NCBI GenBank assembly: GCA_017442445.1
Contig: JAFRZS010000287.1
Span: forward strand, 1 to 13,311
From: Clostridia bacterium
Lineage (GTDB): Bacteria > Bacillota > Clostridia > Oscillospirales > Acutalibacteraceae
Reading direction: 5' to 3'
DNA length: 13,311 nucleotides
The notes beneath the pieces were generated by a model. It was not told where the DNA came from and did no database searches. It saw only the letters and a list, made by a program, of their open reading frames with translations. Of the stretch, positions 1-6,933 are shown piece by piece; position 1 is the first letter of the stretch; the number at the start of each line of letters is the position of its first letter. The position numbers were made by a program, and so were the translations under genes.

Positions 1-969
1 GGTACCGTATATCGGGTGAATTCTGTAGCCATAGGGTGAAGAAACATATGTGCCTGCCATCGGTACGGGCCATGCCCAGCCTCCCGGTGAAAGTGTTACT
101 GAACCTGAAGCTGAACCTGAACTTGTCTGCTCACGGAACTTTTCTTCCATTTCTTCCATATCGCTTTCAATTTCTGCGATAAGGTTTTTGTATGTCTGTG
201 TATCCTTATTGAGCTGATTTATCATTGATGCTGCTTCTGACTTTTTATTTGACAAATCACTCTTTTTGTTTTCAAGAATGTTTGCAGATGATTTTATTTC
301 GTTCTGATTTTCAACAAGCTCTGCTTTCTCTGCATCAAAAACTGACTTTTTATCTGCAACTACTTTTCTCTGTTCTTTTTCTTCAGTTTCAAGAGTCTTC
401 AACTCATCAATCTGATCTTCAAGTGAGTCCATAATTTCCTGATCTTTGTCTGATGAGCGCTTGATGTACTCTGCTCTTATAAGGAATTTTGAAACATCGT
501 CAGATGTCAGAAGTAATTCAAGCATTGAAGAACTGCCCGAAATATATGAAGCTCTGAGTCTTACTTTCAACTGTTCAAAAGTTGTATCAAGCTCGTCCTT
601 TGCAGCTGTAATTTCGCCCTGAAGTTTTTCAATTTTTGCATCGTGTTCTGCAATCTCTGTTGCAAGTTTGTCAATGTTTACATTAAGACCGTCAATCTTA
701 ACCTGCAAAGCGCCGATTTTTTCGTCAAGAACATCTATCTGCTCCTGAACAACAGAAATCTGCTGATTAAGTGTTTCTACATATGCTTCTTTACTGCTTA
801 TCTGAGACTGTGCATTCTGCATATTGTCTTCAGCCTTTTCAAGCTTTTCCTGAAGCTTCAGGTATTCTTCATTGTAATCTTCAACCGCAAAAACATCAAG
901 ACCTCCGGGATATACCAATACACCGAAAATCAATGTAAAGATCATTAAAGTTGATATTATTTTTTTCAT
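1..969 (-). CDS. Secreted coiled-coil peptidoglycan hydrolase, M23 type, first paralog (3' end missing)
   Basis: This gene is open from an ATG at 967-969 to the window edge, giving 323 residues without a stop. Residues 1-28 form a signal peptide (MKK start, hydrophobic core, VFA before the likely cut). Residues 30-280 are a long Glu/Lys/Gln-rich coiled coil of the kind in EnvC, PcsB and CwlO. A Ser/Gly-rich linker follows, then the opening of an M23/LytM domain (GWAWPV, then SPYG-RIHPIYGT). The metal ligands would lie beyond the edge, so activity cannot be judged. It is a close tandem paralog of the next gene upstream, 18 bases away, and its Shine-Dalgarno (GAAAGG) sits in that gap. It is the last visible gene of the regulator-ftsE-ftsX operon, which suggests it is a cell-wall hydrolase driven by FtsEX. 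Family is confident; the exact bond cut is unknown. Confidence 0.88.
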   Translation of the reverse strand, partial: MKKIISTLMIFTLIFGVLVYPGGLDVFAVEDYNEEYLKLQEKLEKAEDNMQNAQSQISSKEAYVETLNQQISVVQEQIDVLDEKIGALQVKIDGLNVNIDKLATEIAEHDAKIEKLQGEITAAKDELDTTFEQLKVRLRASYISGSSSMLELLLTSDDVSKFLIRAEYIKRSSDKDQEIMDSLEDQIDELKTLETEEKEQRKVVADKKSVFDAEKAELVENQNEIKSSANILENKKSDLSNKKSEAASMINQLNKDTQTYKNLIAEIESDMEEMEEKFREQTSSGSASGSVTLSPGGWAWPVPMAGTYVSSPYGYRIHPIYGT

Positions 970-987
970 AATTCAAACCTTTCTTTT

Positions 988-2304
988 TTAGAGTGAAATA
1001 TAGTTCATCGGATTTGTGTGCTGACCGTTGATTCTGACTTCAAAGTGAAGATGCTCTCCAGATGACACACCTGATGTTCCGACTAAACCTACTGTCTGTC
1101 CTTGTGTTACGTACTGTCCGCTGCTTACTGTCAATTCGTCGCAGTGAGCATACAAAGTAGAATAACCTCCGCCGTGATTGATTATCACACAGTTACCGTA
1201 ACCGCCGTTTACACCGCTGTAGGTTACTGTTCCAGCTTTTGATGCAACAACAGGCTTACGGAAAAGATAAGCATTACCCAATCTGCTATCAATATCAACA
1301 CCCGTGTGCATTCTGTAATCGCCGTAAAGCGGATGTATTCTCATTCCGTAAGGTGAACACACCTGCATTCCTTCTGCTTTTACGGGCCACATCCAGCCTT
1401 GAGCATTTATCGGATTGTCGGGAAGATTAGAGTCTGACGGAGGATTTGTTGTATATTGTCTGATAAGCTCCTCTATCTCGTTCATATCCGCCTCTATCTG
1501 CGCAATCTGCTCCTTATATGCCTTGCTGTCTTTGTTAAGCTGATTTATCATTGATGCAGCTTCCGTCTTTTTGGCAGACAATTCATTTCTTTTGCTTTCA
1601 AGAATGTTTGCTGAGGATTGTATCTCGTTCTGATTTGCAACAAGCTCAGCCTTTTGAGCATCAAATACAGACTTTTTGTCTGCAACTTCATCTCTCTGAA
1701 TTTTGATTTCGCTTTCGATTACCTTGATCTCATCAATCTGATCCTCAAGATTTCCCATAAACTCCTTGTCGTTTTCTGACGAGCGTTTGATATATTCACT
1801 CCTTACGAGGAATGTTGCCACGCTGTCAGATGTCAGAAGAAGCTCTATTACTGAAGAAGTTCCTGAGATATACGATGCTCTGAGTCTTAATTTCAGTTGC
1901 TCAAAGGTTTTATCAAGCTCGTCCTCTGCAGTCTTTTTCTCAGCTTCAAGCGAATTTATTTTTTTATCATGTACTGCTATCTCTGATGCAAGTTCATTGA
2001 TGCTCACATCAAGGACAGCTATTTCATCACCCAGAACAGATATTTTTTCATCAAGAACATCAATCTGCTCCTGTACAACATCTATCTGTCCGTTAAGGGT
2101 TTCAACATATGCTTCTTTATTTTTGATTTCTGATTCTGCGTTTTGTATATTTGCCTGATTTTTTTTGAGCTTTTCTTCAAGCTCAAGATATTCATCATTG
2201 TAGTCCTCAAGAGTTTTTGCCGCATATACTTCAATTGGACCGACTGTAAATACTGTACCGAATAGAAGTGCACAGATTACTGTAAACGTAATAACTCTTT
2301 TCAT
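988..2304 (-). CDS. Secreted coiled-coil M23 metallopeptidase, second paralog, FtsEX-linked
   Basis: A 438-residue exported protein, probably a peptidoglycan endopeptidase acting in the cell wall. Residues 1-28 are a signal peptide (cut near VYA|AK). Residues 33-283 are coiled coil. A Pro/Asn/Asp-rich linker follows, and the M23 domain occupies about 303-438. The catalytic set is complete: zinc ligands H333 and D337 (HTGVD) and H420 (last His of HLH), with H387 (YAH) and H418 as the catalytic histidines by analogy with LytM. E. coli EnvC differs in having a degenerate LytM domain. The start at 2304 is chosen because AAAGGA lies 6 bases upstream. An ATG at 2319 is in frame but overlaps the ftsX stop and has no good ribosome site. 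It sits directly after ftsX, as pcsB/envC-type partners often do functionally. FtsX presumably contacts the coiled coil; that is inference. Confidence 0.92.
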   Translation of the reverse strand: MKRVITFTVICALLFGTVFTVGPIEVYAAKTLEDYNDEYLELEEKLKKNQANIQNAESEIKNKEAYVETLNGQIDVVQEQIDVLDEKISVLGDEIAVLDVSINELASEIAVHDKKINSLEAEKKTAEDELDKTFEQLKLRLRASYISGTSSVIELLLTSDSVATFLVRSEYIKRSSENDKEFMGNLEDQIDEIKVIESEIKIQRDEVADKKSVFDAQKAELVANQNEIQSSANILESKRNELSAKKTEAASMINQLNKDSKAYKEQIAQIEADMNEIEELIRQYTTNPPSDSNLPDNPINAQGWMWPVKAEGMQVCSPYGMRIHPLYGDYRMHTGVDIDSRLGNAYLFRKPVVASKAGTVTYSGVNGGYGNCVIINHGGGYSTLYAHCDELTVSSGQYVTQGQTVGLVGTSGVSSGEHLHFEVRINGQHTNPMNYISL

Positions 2305-2310
2305 GACTAT

Positions 2311-2316
2311 TCCTTT
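2311..2316 (-). promoter_or_regulatory. Ribosome binding site deciding the M23 gene start
   Basis: AAAGGA lies 6 bases before the ATG at 2302-2304. It falls between that ATG and the in-frame ATG at 2317-2319, so the shorter reading is preferred. The shorter protein also begins with a normal signal peptide (MKRVITF). Confidence 0.75.
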
Positions 2317-2318
2317 CA

Positions 2319-3236
2319 TTATTCTTCAAGCTCTGTTATGCTGTCTTGTTCTTTGAGGTACTTTCTGATAGAAAACGCACTGCCGATTGAACCGATTACG
2401 ATACCAACAGCTACGAAGCATCCGAGCATCGGAAGAACATACTTCGTAAACTCAACAGGTGATGTTCCGAGTAATGAAAGAACCTGCATAATTTTCTTAA
2501 CAGCAAACTCATATATAAGCCATACAAGTCCGACTGCCGCAACACCCGAAATTGAACCTAAAACCATACCCTCAACCATAAACGGCCAACGGATAAACCA
2601 ATCTGTTGCACCAACAGATTTCATGATGTTAATTTCAAGCTTTCTGTTATACATTGTAATCTTGATTGTGTTTGAAATAATGAAGAGTGAAACAAGCAAA
2701 AGAATTGCTATAACTGTAATGCTGATATATGTTATCGCGTTGCTTATCTGCATTATCTTCTGTGCAAGATTACGGTTCTCGCGTAAGCTTGAAACATTAT
2801 CAAGCTTTTTGAGAGAATCTATTGACTTTTCAAAATATTTGAGATCCTTCAATGTAACTTTATAGGAATCAGGAAGCGGGTTATCACTTTCGTCATCAAA
2901 TAATTCTGCTACAGATTTAAGATCCTTGATCTGTGTTTTAAAAGCTTCTTCCTTGGAAACGAAAACGCAGGACTCAACATTATCCATCGCCTTTATTTCC
3001 TTGCCCATTTTTTCTATCTGAGCATCTGATGCATTGTCCTCAATGAAAACCATAATTACATTCTGGTCTTCTATATCACCGATGATTGCATTCATGTTGA
3101 CAAGCAACATCATAGCAACACCAACCATGATCAGACATGACATTAAAACTGCGATTGATGCCGTTGACATAAGTCTGTTGACCCATGTATTTCTGAAACC
3201 CTCTTTGGTGAGGTAACCTAAACTAACTTTACCCAT
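2319..3236 (-). CDS. ftsX: Cell division ABC transporter permease FtsX
   Basis: A 305-residue membrane protein with the FtsX layout. A cytoplasmic N-terminus precedes TM1 (about 25-47) and a large outside domain (about 51-165). TM2 is about 168-188, followed by a cytoplasmic loop with the family stretch KLEINIMKSVGAT. TM3 (about 224-244) and TM4 (about 266-288) are followed by a short charged tail. FtsX pairs with FtsE and passes its ATP-driven movement through the outside domain to a coiled-coil wall hydrolase or activator. The start overlaps the ftsE stop by one base (TGATG), and its ribosome site GGAGGT is made of the two Gly codons near the end of ftsE, so the two subunits are translationally coupled. 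The two M23 genes follow with almost no gap. Confidence 0.95.
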   Translation of the reverse strand: MGKVSLGYLTKEGFRNTWVNRLMSTASIAVLMSCLIMVGVAMMLLVNMNAIIGDIEDQNVIMVFIEDNASDAQIEKMGKEIKAMDNVESCVFVSKEEAFKTQIKDLKSVAELFDDESDNPLPDSYKVTLKDLKYFEKSIDSLKKLDNVSSLRENRNLAQKIMQISNAITYISITVIAILLLVSLFIISNTIKITMYNRKLEINIMKSVGATDWFIRWPFMVEGMVLGSISGVAAVGLVWLIYEFAVKKIMQVLSLLGTSPVEFTKYVLPMLGCFVAVGIVIGSIGSAFSIRKYLKEQDSITELEE

Positions 3237-4114
3237 CAGTCATTACCTCCTTCATCGGCATCGGTCTCGCCTTCAGCTTCTGTATTTTCTTCAGCAAGAG
3301 TTTCCTGAATTTCTTCTTCAACCTTTGCTGCAAATTCTTCTGTTTTATATTCGGGTGTCTGTGATACCAATTCATCAACAGATGCCAGAGTTTTTTCTTC
3401 ATCCGTGATTTTGGGAGGCTCGTTTGTTACGGGTGCCGCCGCAGAATCAACAACATTACCGTCCGATACAATGCAACCGTGTTCAAGAGTGATAACTCTG
3501 CGGTCAAATTTACGGACAAGGTCATGTGCGTGTGTTACCATAAGAACTGTTGTTCCCATTTCATTGAGTCTTGTAAGCAATTCAACAATCTCAATTGACA
3601 TCTGCGGGTCAACGTTACCTGTCGGTTCATCGGCTACAATGATATCAGCGTTATTCGCCAAAGCTCTTGCTAAAGCTACTCTCTGCTGCTCACCGCCTGA
3701 CAATTCTGTCGGGTAGCATTTCATCTTGCCTTCAAGTCCGACAAGACTCAATACATACGGAACTCTCTTTTCTATCTGCTTTTCACGGGCGCCGATTACG
3801 CGCATCGCAAATGCAACATTATCATAAACTGTCATCTTGGGAATAAGTCTGAAATCCTGGAATACAATTCCCAGATGTCTTCTGAAATACGGTATCTTCT
3901 TTTTCTTCATCTCGTTGAGATTATAGTCAAGAATCTTTACCGTGCCTGAGGTAGGAACTTCCTCTCTCATTATGAGCTTCAGGAATGTACTTTTACCTGC
4001 TCCTGAAGCTCCGACAATGAATACAAATTCACCTGCATCAATTTTGATGTTTACATCGGTGAGAGCTTTTGTTCCGTTGTCGTAAGTTTTGGAAACATTT
4101 CTAAACTCAATCAT
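3236..4114 (-). CDS. ftsE: Cell division ATP-binding protein FtsE with long acidic tail
   Basis: The ABC ATPase of the FtsEX complex, at the inner face of the membrane. All ATPase motifs are present: Walker A GASGAGKS (35-42), Q-loop Q86, signature LSGGEQQR (138-145), Walker B IIVADEP (158-164) and H-loop H195. FtsE is usually about 220-230 residues. This one is 292 because about 70 residues follow the core; the extension is rich in Glu, Asp, Ala and Thr, ends in GGND, and has no recognisable fold. The start at 4114 is supported by AAGGAG at 4122-4127. It begins 14 bases after the regulator gene and overlaps ftsX by one base, so co-transcription is clear. Identity is confident; the tail's role is unknown. 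Confidence 0.96.
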   Translation of the reverse strand: MIEFRNVSKTYDNGTKALTDVNIKIDAGEFVFIVGASGAGKSTFLKLIMREEVPTSGTVKILDYNLNEMKKKKIPYFRRHLGIVFQDFRLIPKMTVYDNVAFAMRVIGAREKQIEKRVPYVLSLVGLEGKMKCYPTELSGGEQQRVALARALANNADIIVADEPTGNVDPQMSIEIVELLTRLNEMGTTVLMVTHAHDLVRKFDRRVITLEHGCIVSDGNVVDSAAAPVTNEPPKITDEEKTLASVDELVSQTPEYKTEEFAAKVEEEIQETLAEENTEAEGETDADEGGND

Positions 4115-4128
4115 ATAAGGCTCCTTTT

Positions 4129-5211
4129 TTAGATTTCTTCAGGATTTGAATCAAGATACTTTCTTACCATCAATGCTACCTTGAATACGATAGCATCGTC
4201 AAATTCTCTCAAATCAAGACCTGTGAGCTTTTTAATTTTCTCAAGTCTGTAAACCAATGTATTTCTGTGAACAAAGAGTTTTCTTGATGTTTCGGAAACA
4301 TTTAGGTTGTTTTCAAAGAACTTCTGAATTGTGAAAAGTGTTTCCTGATCAAGTGTATCAATTGATCCTCTCTTGAACACTTCGTTGAGGAACATATCGC
4401 AGAGTGTTGTCGGAAGCTGATAGATAAGTCTTGCAATACCGAGGTTATCATAGCTTACGATGTTTTTGTCCGAGTCAAATACTCTTGCAACATCCAATGA
4501 AACCTGTGCTTCCTTGAATGAACGCGCAAGGTCTTTTACGCCTACGACAGTTGTACCGATACCTACAAAGACATGTGTGTTAAGCTCTGCTGTGAGTGTA
4601 TCTGCTATTGATCTTGCAAGTTTTTCAAGGTCTTTTGGCTCTGTGCTGTTCTTTACCTCTTTAACAAGTGCTATATCAGTTTCGCCGACATTTATAACAA
4701 AGTCCTTGTTCTTTTCGGGGAAAAGTCCCTGTATTGTTTCATATACAGATGCTTCGCCTGTCTGTGAAACTCTGATAAGTAATACTACTCTTGTTGTGTC
4801 ATTATTAAAATGTAATTCTCTTGACTTGAGATATACATCGCCGGGAAGGATATTATCAAGAATTACATTTCTGATAAAATTGTTTTTGTCATATTTCTCG
4901 TCATAGAACTGTTTGATACTGCTCAATGATACACAGAGTATTTCCGCATACTTTCCTGCTGTTTCATCTGTACCCTCAACAAACACTGCATACTCGGGAC
5001 ATGAGAAATCACCGAATGTGCGGTATGTATATCCGTTTGAAGGAATAAAATCGGCATCTGAGAAAATACGGGTTAACTTTTCGTCAGATTCTCCTATTCT
5101 GCCGAGTTCACTGCAAGAAATAATTGAACCTGTTTCATCGACTACGCCGATAACTCTGTTGATTGCTGTGCGCATCTGATGGACAATACCCTGAAAGATT
5201 CTGTTTGACAT
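4129..5211 (-). CDS. CdaR/PucR-family transcriptional regulator
   Basis: A 360-residue regulator with the CdaR plan. The N-terminal part (about 1-105) resembles the sugar-diacid recognition domain (VIGVVDETGSII followed by GRIGE). The middle (about 135-260) is a degenerate GGDEF-like PucR region. The C-terminus has a helix-turn-helix of the PucR type (about 302-352, VSETSRKLFVHRNTLVYRLEKI). In this family the middle domain lacks cyclase activity. The ligand cannot be told from sequence. The start at 5211 is chosen because the promoter at 5278-5306 begins transcription near 5271. An in-frame ATG at 5331 would lie outside the transcript and adds a non-conserved stretch. A G-rich ribosome site (GGGGGCG) precedes the chosen ATG. 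It is first in the ftsEX operon, so it may control that operon; this is inference. Confidence 0.85.
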   Translation of the reverse strand: MSNRIFQGIVHQMRTAINRVIGVVDETGSIISCSELGRIGESDEKLTRIFSDADFIPSNGYTYRTFGDFSCPEYAVFVEGTDETAGKYAEILCVSLSSIKQFYDEKYDKNNFIRNVILDNILPGDVYLKSRELHFNNDTTRVVLLIRVSQTGEASVYETIQGLFPEKNKDFVINVGETDIALVKEVKNSTEPKDLEKLARSIADTLTAELNTHVFVGIGTTVVGVKDLARSFKEAQVSLDVARVFDSDKNIVSYDNLGIARLIYQLPTTLCDMFLNEVFKRGSIDTLDQETLFTIQKFFENNLNVSETSRKLFVHRNTLVYRLEKIKKLTGLDLREFDDAIVFKVALMVRKYLDSNPEEI

Positions 5212-5277
5212 AAGCGTCGCCCCCACAATTAAATTAAAATTTATAAGTTGCGATAGTTTCCTACAATATTTATACAC

Positions 5278-5306
5278 ATTGTACACTAAACCGCTTGAAA
5301 AATCAA
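5278..5306 (-). promoter_or_regulatory. Sigma-A type promoter of the regulator-ftsEX-M23 operon
   Basis: Reading the minus strand, TTGATT (5301-5306) and TACAAT (5278-5283) are separated by exactly 17 bases. Transcription would start near 5271, leaving a leader of about 60 bases before the regulator ATG at 5211. No other promoter is evident between here and the M23 genes, and the gaps between genes are 18 bases or less. Confidence 0.8.
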
Positions 5307-5307
5307 G
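5294..5307. promoter_or_regulatory. Inverted repeat over the -35 box, possible operator
   Basis: CTTGA and TCAAG form 5-base arms around four A residues and cover the whole -35 element of the operon promoter. The site is short and could be chance in AT-rich DNA, but its position suits a repressor or autoregulator such as the CdaR-like protein encoded next to it. Confidence 0.35.
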
Positions 5308-5390
5308 TCTTTTTCTCTCGTCGGACCGCAAAATAAGGTGAAAATGGGAGTTTATTTGCTTTTTTAGAATAATTTCTATCAGTTATTAAC

Positions 5391-5421
5391 AAAAAAACAG
5401 GGATTTAGTCCCTGTTTTTTT
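5391..5421 (-). terminator. Rho-independent terminator of the trmN6-rsmI operon
   Basis: CAGGGA and TCCCTG pair around the loop TTTAG, with seven A and seven T residues flanking the stem. It ends 52 bases past the stop of the membrane-anchored protein gene. Its symmetry would let it work in both directions, but only minus-strand transcription is expected from the neighbouring genes. Confidence 0.88.
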
Positions 5422-5472
5422 CTCGTCAAAATGACGATAGATATTCAAAAAATCAAGCTGTTACAAGCTTTT

Positions 5473-6090
5473 TTAAGCAAAATGAACTATATTTTCAATC
5501 ACATAGGCTTTAACAGCTTCGTTAACATTGAGAGATTGTGTCATATTCTTAAACTTTTTGTTAACAAGTTCATATTCTTCGGGAATCACCGATTTTTCCT
5601 CGTTTTCTTCATCAAAAATTTCCCATTGTTCGCGCACAACATCACCGATTTCACTACCGAAAACAGCTGAAATTGCTTCAGGTGCCAGCGGTGCTATGGG
5701 GTAAGTATTCTTTTTGAAGAACTCGTGCAAACCGTCTTTGCTGTCCTCGAAAACATAAAATGCTGTATATACATATCTCATAGGTGCAGAAAGCGAATCG
5801 AAGAAACTGATAGCATTTTCTTCCTCTGTTTTGTCTATGCGTCTTTGGATATTTGCTACAACACCTTCAAATACATCTTCCAAGGGTTCTGAATCAAGTA
5901 CCTCTTTTGTGATTTCAGAGAATCTTTTGCGAGGGTCTTTTTCTCTGTCAAGCCTTGCAAAAAACTCCTTTTTTTCTCTGTTTCTTTCTGCACTTGATTT
6001 TGCCGCTTTCACCCAAAGAATAAATGTAAGTAACAAAGCAAAAATCAAGATCAATATGAGATACCAATACTGTGATAAAAATTCAAGCAT
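5473..6090 (-). CDS. Membrane-anchored protein of unknown function
   Basis: I do not recognise this 205-residue protein as a named family. Residues 8-27 are one strong transmembrane segment near the N-terminus, followed by a basic stretch (KAAKSSAERNREKKEFF), so the rest should be cytoplasmic by the positive-inside rule. Residues 60-205 look like a compact helical domain. The part around 100-160 (SAPMRYVYTAFYVF, then DGLHEFF and LAPEAI) loosely recalls DUF4375/DMP19-type domains, where a Gly-(Phe/Leu)-x-x-Phe-Phe turn is common; this is a weak, by-eye resemblance. The ribosome site GGAGGA lies inside the last codons of rsmI, and only two bases separate the two genes, so translation is coupled to rsmI. 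It is the last gene before the terminator. The reading frame is intact and clearly coding. Confidence 0.85.
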   Translation of the reverse strand: MLEFLSQYWYLILILIFALLLTFILWVKAAKSSAERNREKKEFFARLDREKDPRKRFSEITKEVLDSEPLEDVFEGVVANIQRRIDKTEEENAISFFDSLSAPMRYVYTAFYVFEDSKDGLHEFFKKNTYPIAPLAPEAISAVFGSEIGDVVREQWEIFDEENEEKSVIPEEYELVNKKFKNMTQSLNVNEAVKAYVIENIVHFA

Positions 6091-6092
6091 AA

Positions 6093-6914
6093 TTATTCCT
6101 CCAACATACTTTTATATATAATTCCTTTTTTGACTCCTGTTTCGGCTGATGCTTTTTTTGCCGCTTCACTTGCAGAGGCGCCGTCATTCTGAAAAGCTTT
6201 TGCCATTTCAACAGCTTCTTCAAGAGTGTACTCTTTCTTGACTTTCTCTGCACCTTCAATGATAAGCACGATTTCACCCTTGGGACCCGACTGAGCGTAT
6301 AATTCCGAAGCTTCTTTAAGGCTTGTCCTTATGGTTTCCTCATAAATTTTTGTTATCTCTCTGACGATGCTTATTTTTCTGTCACCGAAAGCCTTATACA
6401 TATCCTTGAGTGTTGCAGGAAGCTTGTGCGGTGCTTCATAGAAAATCATTGTTCGTTGTTCATTTACAAGACTTTCAAGATGCTCTCTGCGGCTTTGCTT
6501 GTTTACACTAAGGAAGCCTTCAAATGTAAACCGTCCCGCATTCATACCCGATATTGCAATTGCCGTCGCAAATGCTGTGGGACCCGGTACCGACACAACC
6601 TTTATACCTCTGTCAAGACAGAACCTTACAAGATCTTCACCCGGATCTGATATTGCAGGCATTCCCGCATCTGTTACCAAAGCGCAGTTTTCACCGTTCA
6701 ATATTCTCTCTATTATCTTTTCACCTGCGGAATTTCTGTTATGCTCATGGTATGAAAGCATAGCCTTTTTAATTCCGAAATGATTCAAGAGCTTGAGTGT
6801 TACTCTTGTGTCCTCTGCCGCAATAAAATCACAGCTTTCAAGAGTTTCAAGCGCTCTCGGTGATATATCCCCTAAGTTTCCTATGGGTGTTCCTACTACA
6901 TAAAGTGAACCCAT
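6093..6914 (-). CDS. rsmI: 16S rRNA (cytidine(1402)-2'-O)-methyltransferase RsmI
   Basis: A 273-residue tetrapyrrole-methylase-fold enzyme that 2'-O-methylates C1402 of 16S rRNA in the decoding centre, using S-adenosylmethionine. Family motifs appear in order: VVGTPIGNLGD (6-16), AAEDTR (32-37), TDAGMPAISDPG (81-92), VPGPTA (109-114) and FYEAPHK (158-164). The C-terminal 45 residues carry the extra helical region typical of bacterial RsmI. Length is normal. The start MGSLYVVGTP matches the family start, with a modest ribosome site (AAAGG) 11 bases upstream. It lies 19 bases after the trmN6-like gene, the same pairing seen as yabB and rsmI (yabC) in Bacillus, where a small GIY-YIG gene (yazA) lies between; none is present here. 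Confidence 0.96.
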   Translation of the reverse strand: MGSLYVVGTPIGNLGDISPRALETLESCDFIAAEDTRVTLKLLNHFGIKKAMLSYHEHNRNSAGEKIIERILNGENCALVTDAGMPAISDPGEDLVRFCLDRGIKVVSVPGPTAFATAIAISGMNAGRFTFEGFLSVNKQSRREHLESLVNEQRTMIFYEAPHKLPATLKDMYKAFGDRKISIVREITKIYEETIRTSLKEASELYAQSGPKGEIVLIIEGAEKVKKEYTLEEAVEMAKAFQNDGASASEAAKKASAETGVKKGIIYKSMLEE

Positions 6915-6933
6915 TATTCACATACCTTTCAAA

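Larger units (their letters stand above)
1..2304 (-). repeat. Tandem duplication of the coiled-coil M23 gene
   Basis: The two hydrolase genes align without gaps over their coiled coils once a three-residue difference after the signal peptide is allowed for. Counting by eye, 169 of 247 residues match. The best-kept block, beginning TFEQLK and ending EYIKRSS, matches at 35 of 44 positions. Similarity also shows in the DNA: a 20-base stretch beginning agctgattta is identical at about 212 and 1538. Signal peptides and the linkers before the M23 domain have diverged most. Confidence 0.9.

Noticed and set aside
225..948. Two plus-strand open frames (225-434, 643-948)
   Set aside because: They lie antisense to the well-supported coiled-coil M23 gene and show no recognisable protein features.
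1766..2865. Plus-strand open frames at 1766-2158 and 2338-2865
   Set aside because: Antisense to the second M23 gene and ftsX; Ser-rich or Ile-rich shadow translations of coiled-coil and membrane codons.
4460..5179. Plus-strand open frames at 4460-4906 and 4913-5179
   Set aside because: Antisense to the regulator gene, with no ribosome site or family features.
5212..5331. Longer reading of the CdaR-like regulator from an ATG at 5331
   Set aside because: It would begin upstream of the promoter at 5278-5306 and the extra 40 residues do not look like the family.
5431..5670. Plus-strand open frame of 79 residues next to the terminator
   Set aside because: Mostly antisense to the membrane-anchored protein gene, starts just past the terminator, and has no good ribosome site.
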